NCBI GenBank assembly: GCA_041685115.1
Contig: JAWLGK010000010.1
Coordinates: 46,658-110,657, forward strand
DNA length: 64,000 nucleotides
Reading direction: 5' to 3'
DNA from: JALOAT01 sp041685115
GTDB lineage: Bacteria; Pseudomonadota; Gammaproteobacteria; Thiohalomonadales; Thiohalomonadaceae
Shown here one piece after another: positions 27,443 to 35,629 of this stretch. How positions within the stretch are numbered: position 1 is the first letter of the stretch; every line of letters starts with the position of its first letter. The notes beneath the pieces are model-generated. The model made no database searches. It worked only from the letters and a program-made list of their open reading frames with translations, and had not been told where the DNA came from. Position numbers and translations under genes: made by a program.

Positions 27443-28256
27443 TGGCTTGCTCCTGCACGACAGGGCCGAGTAATTCCGCGATGAGGTCCGCGGTTCCATC
27501 CACCCCGCCCATGCGCACCACCAGTGCGCGGCAGCGCTTGGCGACCGCAAGCGCCGCGTCGATCCCGAACACGCCATGGGCGAGGCCGTTCAGCACCTGA
27601 GGCATCAGCCTGGCGGTGGCCTCCGCGACGGAGATCTCCGTCAGCGCCGTGCCTGGCGAATCACCGCGCTCCAGGAACATCAGCACGCCGAGGGGGACCG
27701 GGTCCAGGCGGCAACGGAGGTGCTCCGCAGGCAGGTGCCAGGTCGCACCCGTGGCGAAGCCCTGCGGGGGATAGTCGGCGCGGCCGGGCGGCACACCCTT
27801 CAGACACAACGCATGGGGATAGGGGTGTACCAGGCCGTCGCCCAGGTGAATGGGCGCCAATTCATCGCTGAGGTAGGTAAGACCGCGCTCCACCAACGCC
27901 AGGGTCAGAGTCGATTTACCGGTACCTGAAGGCGCCACCAGCAACACACTCCATGCCCCGGTGAAAAGTACGGCCGCGTGCACGAACAGCAGGTCGGGCC
28001 GGGCCTGCTGCAGATCGAGCACCAGCCGGCGCTCGAACAGATAGAGGAACTCGCCTGCATCCGGGCTGGTGCATGTCCCTTCGTCGCTGTGCAGGACGAA
28101 CTGCCCATCCCGATGTTCGACCAGGTAACGCGCTGGCGAGGAGGTGGCGGGGACCTGCCGGACCTGGGCGTAGTTCATCCGCAACATCGCTTCGGCAGTA
28201 GCATTGTCGATCCGAACCCGGAACACATGTCCAAGGAGGTGGATAGCAAGCTCCAT
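27393..28256 (-). CDS. HPr-kinase-related P-loop protein (HprK-like)
   Basis: 287 residues. A Walker A motif APSGTGKST (K114) follows a helical N-terminal part, as in the C-terminal catalytic domain of HPr kinase. The following LSDELAPIHLGDGL corresponds to the conserved Asp region of the family. It lacks the HprK N-terminal domain. Families of HprK-related kinases are found with PqqD-like chaperones and nucleotidyltransferase proteins, matching the neighbours on both sides. It may phosphorylate a protein or small molecule controlling exopolysaccharide output; the target is unknown. Confidence 0.75.
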   Translation of the reverse strand: MELAIHLLGHVFRVRIDNATAEAMLRMNYAQVRQVPATSSPARYLVEHRDGQFVLHSDEGTCTSPDAGEFLYLFERRLVLDLQQARPDLLFVHAAVLFTGAWSVLLVAPSGTGKSTLTLALVERGLTYLSDELAPIHLGDGLVHPYPHALCLKGVPPGRADYPPQGFATGATWHLPAEHLRCRLDPVPLGVLMFLERGDSPGTALTEISVAEATARLMPQVLNGLAHGVFGIDAALAVAKRCRALVVRMGGVDGTADLIAELLGPVVQEQASEGNGDLFSGSPGRGR

Positions 28257-28276
28257 GGGTGGGGTTCAGCGTGTTC

Positions 28277-28579
28277 TCACACCGAGGCGTTTCGCTTCCT
28301 GGGCGTGGGCTGCGCCATTCCATCGCAGACCAGGCCCCGGGCGGCGAATTCCTTCAGGAGATGATCCACATCCTGGGCGACTGTGGCGCGGGCCGTGCGG
28401 AAATGACGCGCCACGGCCTCTTCGATCTCGCCTGCGGAACGTGAACCGTCGCACAGGTCCCACACCAGCGCCGCCGTGGCATTGAGCTGATGGATGTGGT
28501 CGTTGGCCGGGTCGAAGATGATCTTCTCGTCCTCGACCACCCGCACGATGAGGCTCGCTTCGTTGCGTCTCGGATGCAT
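28277..28579 (-). CDS. PqqD family protein
   Basis: 100 residues from ATG 28579, which has a strong GGAGG ribosome site. The middle (DEKIIFDPANDHIHQLNATA, then ALVWDLCDGSRSAGEI) fits the PqqD fold: a small winged-helix chaperone that binds peptides for radical-SAM or other modifying enzymes. There is no peptide precursor or radical-SAM gene nearby. The partner here may instead be the HprK-like protein, as in the HPr-related systems. It is 21 bases from the HprK-like gene and in the same operon. Confidence 0.75.
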   Translation of the reverse strand: MHPRRNEASLIVRVVEDEKIIFDPANDHIHQLNATAALVWDLCDGSRSAGEIEEAVARHFRTARATVAQDVDHLLKEFAARGLVCDGMAQPTPRKRNASV

Positions 28580-28616
28580 GTCCTTACCTCCGTTTGGTAG
28601 TGTTTCTTGCCGCCCA

Positions 28617-29369
28617 CTACCGTGCACGATTCAATACCGTACCCACCACCTTCACCCGCTCCAGCAATTCCATGCTGCGGCTCAGTTGATCACCGCGCGT
28701 CCGCCCGTCGTCTACCACCAGCAATACCACGTCGAGATGGGGTGATAACCGAATGACGTCGTCGCCGAGCAGGACCGGTGGCATATCCACGATGACGCAG
28801 CCCAGCTCGGCGCGGCCGCGCAGATCATCGATGAGGTTGACCATCTTCTTCGAGCCAAGCAGCTCCGTTCCACGCGCTGCCACCGCACTGCCGGGCAGGA
28901 GGACCAGGCGTTCGATACCGGGGGCGATGAGCACCTGCTCGAGCGCCAGATCCGAATCCAGATAATCGGCGAGCCCCTGTTCGGTTTCCAATCCGAAGCA
29001 ACGCAGGACACCTGGCTGGCGCAGATCCGCATCCAGTAGCGCGACGCTGGTGTTGGGTTCACGGGCCACGCTGATGGCCAGGTTGGCTGCGGTGAGCGTT
29101 TTGCCCTCGTGGGCCACGGGGCTGGTGATACCGACCACCTTCCAACCGTCGTGCCTAAGCATGTTCAACACGCGGGCGCGCAGCACCCGGTAGGCATCGG
29201 CAGCGGGATGGTCGGTCATGTCGGCGATGAGCCGGTTGCGGCGCAAGACGTCCCAGGAGACCTGCATCTGTCGGGCCAGTGCAGTGAGTTCCGGGCCCGC
29301 GCGACCACGCGTATCGAACAGCATTTCACGACGCCCGGCGAGTTGCAGCGCCCTGGTGATTCTATCCAC
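28617..29369 (-). CDS. Exopolysaccharide CpsD/CapB-type ATPase (tyrosine-autokinase family, no Tyr tail)
   Basis: 250 residues from a GTG start with AGGGGG upstream. The Walker A motif SPVAHEGKT is at 83-91, the Walker A-prime ALLDADLRQPG at 109 onward, and the Walker B-like CVIVDMPPVL near 195. It is a stand-alone cytoplasmic partner of the Wzz/GumC-like protein encoded just upstream (8-base overlap). The C terminus ends in VVGTVLNRAR with no tyrosine cluster, so classic autophosphorylation on a Tyr tail is unlikely. Probable role: control of polymer length or export. Confidence 0.83.
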   Translation of the reverse strand: MDRITRALQLAGRREMLFDTRGRAGPELTALARQMQVSWDVLRRNRLIADMTDHPAADAYRVLRARVLNMLRHDGWKVVGITSPVAHEGKTLTAANLAISVAREPNTSVALLDADLRQPGVLRCFGLETEQGLADYLDSDLALEQVLIAPGIERLVLLPGSAVAARGTELLGSKKMVNLIDDLRGRAELGCVIVDMPPVLLGDDVIRLSPHLDVVLLVVDDGRTRGDQLSRSMELLERVKVVGTVLNRAR

Positions 29370-31125
29370 GCGAGATGTCCCCCTCGGCGCTACCCACGGC
29401 GGTCGGGAATTCCATCCGTACGCCATCCGGCGCGTGGTGGAGCGATGCCGCCAACGTGCTCAGTAACAGCGCCACCATAGCGGCCGCTCTGCCGCCCGGC
29501 AGGCTCCGCGCGGTCGCGGCACGGATCTCCGGGATGACCGCCAGCGGTGGTGTACCCACCCGAAGTGCAACGCCGCGCACCCCGTGCACACTCCGATCCA
29601 GGTATTCAGCCAGGCTCGCCGCCCCCACGCCCGCGATGACGGCAAAGAACCCGCCCAGCAACAGGATGCCTAGCCGATTGGGGCTCTCCGGCGTGACGGG
29701 CAGGCGCGCCGGCCCGGTCAACACGAAACGCTCCGCGTTGTCACCGGACTCCAGTTGCTCGGCCAGTCTGGCCTGCAACTGCTTTTCCTTGAGCTCGCCG
29801 AATTTTTTCAGGTTATTCGCGTAATCACGGCTCAGGGACTTGAAGTCACGTTCGGCCACGGGCGTCTTGAAAAGGCGTGCCTCGTAGTCGACCAGTTTGT
29901 CCTGCAGCTGGGCTTGACGTTCACGCTCCGCTCGCAGGGCCCCCTGTGCCGCATCCAGCTGACTCTTCAACGCCACGAAGCGTGGATTGTCCGGCGGGAG
30001 TGTCGGCGAGGAAGAGGCCGGGAGCACCGGATTGATGAGCGTCGCTTGCAGGCCGTTTTGCACGGCGGTGACCGCCGCCACGAGCTTGCGCACGCTCGGG
30101 TGCTCCTCGCTATAGCGCTGGCGTGCCTGGGCCAATTGTTCCTGGAGTGAAACCAGCTCTGCGAGTAATTCATCGGCGCGCGCGCCGAGGCCCGACTGAT
30201 CGGCAAGCACACTGATTTCGTGGCGCATGCGTACAATGTCCGGATGCTCTGAGGAATACTTTGCCGACGCGCGCAGGTATTCGGCGGTGAGCTGGGCAAG
30301 GCGTTCGCCTGCGGAAAGGACGCGTTTGCCGTCCTCACCGACGATGTCCTTGAACGGGCTGGTGAGGCTCATCTCCGCTTCCGTGGCGTTGATGCGGCCT
30401 TCCAGGGTGCGTATCTGTTCGCGTGTGCGCTCGATCTCTTCCTCGGTTTTCTCGTACAGCTTGAGATTCATGCTCATGAGCTCCGGCAGTTCCTCCATGC
30501 GTTCCTGCTTGAACTCGGCGAGACGTTGTTCCTGCTGGTTCAGCTCCTCCTGCAAGGCGTCGGCCTCGCGACTGAGAAACTCTGAAACCTCGGCCGCTTG
30601 CTGGCCGCGTGCCTTGCGGTTTTCTTCCAGGTAGCGCTCCGCCAGCTGACGAGTGATCGCCTGGGCCACCTCCGGCGTATCCGCCGCGAAACCCACCGTG
30701 AACGCGATGGTGAGCGTGCTGCTTCCGCGCGCGTCGGGTCTGCTCGCATTGATGTCCACCATGGTGATCGCGATGCTCTTGCGGACTCGCTCCACGGCGC
30801 TGCCCGGGTCCGTCTTGCGGAGCTCGGGGTACAGGTCGAAATCCTCGGCGATCTTGAGCACGTTGTCGTAGGTGACGATGCGCTGGCGGATGACCTCGAT
30901 CTGTTCCTGAACGTATCCGGTTACCGTGGTCTTGATGAGATCCGTCGGGATGGACTGGCGTTCGATGAGGATCGTCGCCTCCGAGCGGTATACCGGCGGG
31001 AGCAGGAATGCCAGCGCTGCGGACAGCGCGAGAATGAGCATGCCCGGCAAAATCAGAAGGCGCTTGCGGCGCCTTATGATCGCCAGCAGCTCCTCAAGGC
31101 CGAAGGTGTGTTGCAGAGCTTCCAT
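29362..31125 (-). CDS. Wzz/GumC-like polysaccharide co-polymerase
   Basis: 587 residues. A short cytoplasmic N terminus, a transmembrane segment at about 25-43, and a Wzz domain (PPVYRSEATILIERQSIP) are followed by a long coiled-coil periplasmic region (about 190-460) and a second membrane segment at about 505-525. This is the PCP-2a layout, and it controls chain length. The cytoplasmic ATPase is a separate gene downstream. A short C-terminal extension carries another hydrophobic stretch near 555. No start ambiguity matters; the ATG at 31125 fits. Confidence 0.88.
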   Translation of the reverse strand: MEALQHTFGLEELLAIIRRRKRLLILPGMLILALSAALAFLLPPVYRSEATILIERQSIPTDLIKTTVTGYVQEQIEVIRQRIVTYDNVLKIAEDFDLYPELRKTDPGSAVERVRKSIAITMVDINASRPDARGSSTLTIAFTVGFAADTPEVAQAITRQLAERYLEENRKARGQQAAEVSEFLSREADALQEELNQQEQRLAEFKQERMEELPELMSMNLKLYEKTEEEIERTREQIRTLEGRINATEAEMSLTSPFKDIVGEDGKRVLSAGERLAQLTAEYLRASAKYSSEHPDIVRMRHEISVLADQSGLGARADELLAELVSLQEQLAQARQRYSEEHPSVRKLVAAVTAVQNGLQATLINPVLPASSSPTLPPDNPRFVALKSQLDAAQGALRAERERQAQLQDKLVDYEARLFKTPVAERDFKSLSRDYANNLKKFGELKEKQLQARLAEQLESGDNAERFVLTGPARLPVTPESPNRLGILLLGGFFAVIAGVGAASLAEYLDRSVHGVRGVALRVGTPPLAVIPEIRAATARSLPGGRAAAMVALLLSTLAASLHHAPDGVRMEFPTAVGSAEGDISRG

Positions 31126-31150
31126 CCTTGGTCACCTGCATCCTGGTGCA

Positions 31151-32425
31151 TTAATCGAGCGTTACGGGCTGACCGTATCCAACAGAAAGATACCAGGCAT
31201 TGCTTGTCGCACTGTCGGGATCCGAGTCCCGATCAATCCAGCGCAGACGGTACTCGGCGCCGAGACTCCATTGCCGATCAAGCGCGTGGCGCAACTCGGC
31301 GTTGAGCTCCACATACTGCCGCCCGGTGTTACGGAGTCTGTCCAACGGTGCGGTATCGAAGGCCCGCAGCGTGCTCAGGAATGCCGAGCGGGGGCCGACC
31401 TGCCGATTCCACCTGGCCACCAACTGGTCGCTCTCCACCAAATCGCCCAGGCCGTTGGGAAACACCTGGCGACGAACGGACAGCATGGTGTTGGCACGCT
31501 CGGTTTTCCCGCGCCACGAAAGACCGGCCACGAGACCGGTTTCATCCCCGGCGCCACTCACCCGGCGGATGCCCGCCTCCAGGGCGACGCTACCCACAGG
31601 CGAATAACTGTGGCTGTAACCCGTTGCGATCTCATAAGTATCCACCGCGCGGAGCCCTTCCGGTTCGAAGCGCTGGACACGCACATCCATGTTGATGGAA
31701 TCGCGTCGCGAATACCGGTGGATGAAACGGGTGGACAGGACGTGACGATCATAGTCGACCAGCTCGATCCCTGCCGGTTCGTCGAAGCGCTGGGTTGACA
31801 GCACATAACCCAAGCGCAGCCGGTTTCTGGGGCTCAGGTTATGGGTCCATGCAGGCTTGACCGAAACACGCTGCCGTTCGACGGGACGCGTCACCAGGGC
31901 CACGTCGATGTCGCTGTCGGGTTCTTCGGCCAGATTCGGCGTCAGCTCGATGGTGCGATGCAGCGTATCGTTCATGTAGCTGGCATCCAGTTGCCATTTG
32001 TCTCGCGGCGCCCCCTTGCTGCCCGTGAGCTGGAAAAAATAGTTGCCGGACTCGCGTGTCGCATCGGACGCGCTGTATTCGATCGCATCGAGGCCGATGG
32101 TGGCGTCGAAGGTGCTCTGCGCGCGATCCCGGGTGATGCCCAGGGCGGTGGCGAGACGCAAACCGCGTTCACTTCGCGTCCCGGAGGGGACCAGATCGAT
32201 GTTGTCGTCGTAGGTCCCCACCAGGCGCACGGTCGGATGCAACACCCAGGCCTCTTCCGCCTGCGTCATAGTCGAGGCCAGTGTGCACAGCAACACCAAG
32301 GCGGGCTTGCGGCAGCCGACGCCACGGTCCGTGTGGCAGGTCGATTGGGCCTTGGCCGATGTCGTGTGCTGCGCCACCCCTGTCGCGCCGCGAGGCCGCG
32401 CACGAATGCCTTGCCACACCACCAC
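31151..32425 (-). CDS. Outer-membrane beta-barrel protein of exopolysaccharide export
   Basis: 424 residues from a GTG start, with GAGGA upstream. After about 36 basic residues a hydrophobic KPALVLLCTLASTM signal segment occurs. The mature protein is rich in alternating aromatic/polar strands, with repeated Y/W-ended segments to the end (NAWYLSVGYGQPVTL), as in EpsL-like and BcsC-like barrels. Its place between a Wza-like lipoprotein and Wzz supports an export or anchoring role in the outer membrane. The signal peptide n-region is unusually long. Confidence 0.72.
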   Translation of the reverse strand: MVVWQGIRARPRGATGVAQHTTSAKAQSTCHTDRGVGCRKPALVLLCTLASTMTQAEEAWVLHPTVRLVGTYDDNIDLVPSGTRSERGLRLATALGITRDRAQSTFDATIGLDAIEYSASDATRESGNYFFQLTGSKGAPRDKWQLDASYMNDTLHRTIELTPNLAEEPDSDIDVALVTRPVERQRVSVKPAWTHNLSPRNRLRLGYVLSTQRFDEPAGIELVDYDRHVLSTRFIHRYSRRDSINMDVRVQRFEPEGLRAVDTYEIATGYSHSYSPVGSVALEAGIRRVSGAGDETGLVAGLSWRGKTERANTMLSVRRQVFPNGLGDLVESDQLVARWNRQVGPRSAFLSTLRAFDTAPLDRLRNTGRQYVELNAELRHALDRQWSLGAEYRLRWIDRDSDPDSATSNAWYLSVGYGQPVTLD

Positions 32426-32432
32426 CCGGTCC

Positions 32433-33122
32433 TCAGGGCACCAGCACTACATCATTGCTGCGCAGCAGGATGTTTCGCTCCAGGCTTTTTCCCTTGCGTG
32501 CCGCGTCATAGTCGAATCGGTATACCGCGTTGTTCGTGCCGTCGCGGCGCAGTACCTGGATATCGTCGCGGGCGGCGTAGGGGGTCAAGCCGCCCGCCAG
32601 GGACAGCGCCTGCAGGACATCCACGTAGCGCCCCACCACATACTGGCCCGGTTTCTGCACTTCGCCGAGCACGTAGATGCGGAGGCCGGTGATCTTTTCC
32701 ACCGACACGGTCACACGGGCGTCATGTACGAAATTACGCAGTCGCTCCGTGAGCAAATCCTGAAGCTCCGGAACGGTCTTGCCTGCGGCCATCAGGTTGC
32801 CGGCGAGCGGGAAGGATATCCGGCCGTCCGGCAATACCACCACGGTTCGCTGCAGGTTTTCCTCGTTCCACACCGAGATATCGAGCACGTCTTCGGGGCC
32901 GATAAGGTATTCGGTCGCTTCCGCGGGCGAGGGGGCACGGGCGATGGACTCGGCCGACGAGCAGCCCGCGAGTGTCAGCGTGAACAAGAGGCAGAGCAGC
33001 GCGGTGAGCGCCGCGAAGATAACTGAGGAGAGGCATGGGATGTGACGACTGACGGAGAACACGTCCCCTTGGCCGAGCTGACGCATGCGAAAGACTCCCA
33101 GGAACAAGACGGCGTTATGCAC
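32433..33122 (-). CDS. Polysaccharide export lipoprotein (Wza-like)
   Basis: 229 residues, or 217 if translation starts at an inner Met (33086). A hydrophobic signal with lipobox LAGC ends near residue 54. Then YLIGPEDVLDISVW opens the poly-export domain, and IYVLGEVQKPGQYVVGRY begins an SLBB domain. These proteins form the outer-membrane polysaccharide channel; this one is shorter than Wza and may need the barrel gene next to it. It is the first gene of the - strand operon reaching 26054. Confidence 0.87.
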   Translation of the reverse strand: MHNAVLFLGVFRMRQLGQGDVFSVSRHIPCLSSVIFAALTALLCLLFTLTLAGCSSAESIARAPSPAEATEYLIGPEDVLDISVWNEENLQRTVVVLPDGRISFPLAGNLMAAGKTVPELQDLLTERLRNFVHDARVTVSVEKITGLRIYVLGEVQKPGQYVVGRYVDVLQALSLAGGLTPYAARDDIQVLRRDGTNNAVYRFDYDAARKGKSLERNILLRSNDVVLVP

Positions 33123-33260
33123 CAGCCGAGCGGGCTTCAGCGCGTTCTCAGCATAGCCGAGGTTATTTCTCTGTCCACCGCATCGAGTTACCTGGTTGCG
33201 TGACCGATATTGAGCTTCCTGCGTGACCGGTAACCCACTTCAGACGGCGGTTTGTCTTTC

Positions 33261-33275
33261 ACGGCCAGTGGCCGT
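33261..33275. promoter_or_regulatory. Perfect palindrome in the divergent promoter region
   Basis: ACGGCCA-G-TGGCCGT lies in the 236-base gap between the Wza-like (-) and malectin (+) genes, followed by TTGTTTG on the + strand. It could be an operator or a leader hairpin. No clear -35/-10 pair was recognised, though both operons must have promoters here. Confidence 0.4.
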
Positions 33276-33358
33276 TTGTTTGTGACTCAGGCGGCATCGT
33301 CCGCTAGCACATCTCGATAGCATCGCGAGCCTGGGGTAGTCAGAAAAAGGGCAAGACG

Positions 33359-35581
33359 ATGTCTCATATATCCGAGTCGTTCGCCAAGGTGATGCGCGTC
33401 TCGCGCGGCGGACGTTCTTCGTCAGCGGTGAGGGTGGCCAAGGGGCTGGGCTGCACACTCGCCGTGGCTGTGGTAGCGGGGGGAATGGGCCCTGCCATTG
33501 CGAGCACCACCGCGGCCGGCGCCGATGTGGCGATACGCATCAATGCCGGCGGACCGGCCTACGTGGACCGCGCCGGTAACAGCTGGCAAGCCGATACGGG
33601 CTTCAACACCGGCGGCAAGGCAACAGTGAATGTGGCCATCGCCGCGACCGACGAGGACACCCTCTATCAAAGCAACCGTTACGACAAGGCGGGGGGGCCC
33701 GAACTGGCATACGTCATCGACGTGCCCAACGGGGAGTACCGCGTAAACCTGCATTTTGCCGAGACCTGGAGCGGCGCGTGGTCGCAGGGTAAACGTGTGT
33801 TCGACGTACACCTCGAAGGACAGCAGGTCGAACAGCGGTTTGACGTGTTCGCCACGGCGGGCGCCAATACGGCCCTGATGAAGAGTTATACCGTCAGGGT
33901 CGATGACGGGCACCTCAACATAGGCTTCACCAATCGGGTGCAGAACCCGATGATCTCCGCCATCGAAGTGCTCGCACAGAAGCCGGCCGTACTACGCGTC
34001 AATGCCGGCGGCGGTCAGTACGTGGATCACAATGGCAACACCTGGCTCGCCGACCATGGCTTCAACGAAGGTTCCCGCGCCACCACGGACGGTGCCATCG
34101 CAGGGACTGATGACGCCAGCCTGTACCAGACCAACCGCTACGACGTCGCCGCGGCCCCGGAGCTGGAATACGCATTTGATGTGCCCAATGGCGATTACCT
34201 GGTGAACCTGCATTTCGCCGAAACCTGGAAGAAGGCCTTCAAGCCGGGCGTACGAGTGTTCGGTGTGACCATCGAAGATGAAAGCGTCGAGAGCGCACTC
34301 GATGTGTATGCCGAAGCGGGCGCCAGTACCGCCCTGGTACGGAGCTATCCGGTCACGGTGGCAGACGGTCGCCTGCAGATCGGTTTCGTGCACAAGGTGC
34401 AGAACCCCATGGTGTCCGGCATCGAGATCATTCCATGGCAACCCATGGCGATTCGGGTCAATGCGGGTGGTGGTCAGTACGTGGATCGCAGTGGAAGGAC
34501 CTGGTCGGCGGACCAGGGCTTCAACACCGGTGCCACCGCCCGGGTGGATGCAGCCATCACGGGTACCGAAGACGATGAGCTATACCGGACCAACCGCTAC
34601 GACAAGCCTGTGGCACCGGGATTGACCTACGCGTTCGAGGTCCCCAATGGGGATTACCGTGTGAATCTGCATTTCGCCGAGACGTGGAACAAAGGCTGGA
34701 CGCCCGGAAAGCGCGTGTTCGACGTCCGGATCGAGGGCCTGGAAGTGGACAAGGCACTCGATGTGTTCGCTCTGGCCGGCGCCAACACCGCTCTGGTAAG
34801 GAGCTATACCACGCGTGTGGAAGACGGTGAGTTGCAGATCGAGTTCCTGCACGGGGTGCAGAATCCCAACGTGTCAGCCATCGAGATCCTGGCCTTGTCG
34901 GACAATGGAAACGACGACGGTGACGAGCCCTCCGAGGGCGACCAGGACCCGGGTGGCGACACCGGTGTCCCGGGCGATGGAACGGACCCGCTGCCTGATC
35001 CCGATCCGGATCCCCAGCCCAACGTCAGGCCCGTGGCGAACACCGACGCAGTGGCTGTGGAAGACGGCGTGGCTTCGCTCATCGATGTGCTGGCCAACGA
35101 TACCGGTCTAGACAATCAACCGGTGGCGGTGAACATCGTCGCCAGCCCAGGCCACGGCACCGCCTGGGTGAAACCTGACAACACCATCGTGTATACCGCG
35201 GATGCGGGTTACGCTGGCACGGACGGTTTCACCTACCAGATCACCGATGCAGACGGTGAGGTTTCCCTTGCCAATGTGAGCATCGAGGTGAGCTGCCCAC
35301 GCTGCGTGGTGGACTACGAACTGACCTTGTCCTGGGCACCCAATCCAGACGACATCCTCGGTTATCAGGTGTTCCGTGGGCCGACGGGGAAGGAGGCCAC
35401 ACAGCTCATTTCCGATCTGCCGCTGAACTCGGGGCTGCTCGATCCACGCGCGCCCAGTGTCCAGTTCCGCGCCCATGCGGACCTGGGACTCGGCGACGGT
35501 GAGCAGACCTGTTTCCGGGTCAAGGCCTATAACCACGACGCGGAATCCGACTACTCGTCACCGGTTTGCCGCATCAACTGA
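33359..35581 (+). CDS. Secreted protein with three malectin domains, an Ig-like repeat and a fibronectin-like tail
   Basis: 740 residues. The hydrophobic signal ends near AIASTTAAG (about residue 50). Three malectin-like domains follow (about 58-205, 208-360 and 362-515), each starting IRINAGG/LRVNAGG and containing LHFAETW. Next is an acidic DPDPDPQP linker (about 525-560), an Ig-like/cadherin-type VLAND domain (about 560-645) and a fibronectin-III-like C terminus (LSWAPNPDDILGYQVFRG). No sortase, PEP-CTERM or type IX signal is seen. It likely binds the extracellular polysaccharide. The domains are related to those of the protein at 17947. Confidence 0.82.
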   Translation: MSHISESFAKVMRVSRGGRSSSAVRVAKGLGCTLAVAVVAGGMGPAIASTTAAGADVAIRINAGGPAYVDRAGNSWQADTGFNTGGKATVNVAIAATDEDTLYQSNRYDKAGGPELAYVIDVPNGEYRVNLHFAETWSGAWSQGKRVFDVHLEGQQVEQRFDVFATAGANTALMKSYTVRVDDGHLNIGFTNRVQNPMISAIEVLAQKPAVLRVNAGGGQYVDHNGNTWLADHGFNEGSRATTDGAIAGTDDASLYQTNRYDVAAAPELEYAFDVPNGDYLVNLHFAETWKKAFKPGVRVFGVTIEDESVESALDVYAEAGASTALVRSYPVTVADGRLQIGFVHKVQNPMVSGIEIIPWQPMAIRVNAGGGQYVDRSGRTWSADQGFNTGATARVDAAITGTEDDELYRTNRYDKPVAPGLTYAFEVPNGDYRVNLHFAETWNKGWTPGKRVFDVRIEGLEVDKALDVFALAGANTALVRSYTTRVEDGELQIEFLHGVQNPNVSAIEILALSDNGNDDGDEPSEGDQDPGGDTGVPGDGTDPLPDPDPDPQPNVRPVANTDAVAVEDGVASLIDVLANDTGLDNQPVAVNIVASPGHGTAWVKPDNTIVYTADAGYAGTDGFTYQITDADGEVSLANVSIEVSCPRCVVDYELTLSWAPNPDDILGYQVFRGPTGKEATQLISDLPLNSGLLDPRAPSVQFRAHADLGLGDGEQTCFRVKAYNHDAESDYSSPVCRIN

Positions 35582-35597
35582 GCATCAGGAGCTGCCC

Positions 35598-35623
35598 AGG
35601 CCCGGCGCAAACGCGCCGGGCCT
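35598..35623. terminator. Strong hairpin between convergent genes
   Basis: Eleven-base perfect arms AGGCCCGGCGC and GCGCCGGGCCT around AAAC, 17 bases after the malectin gene's stop and just before the stop of the - strand oxidoreductase. It can serve both directions; the T-run is short (TGCGTTG). Confidence 0.8.
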
Positions 35624-35629
35624 GCGTTG

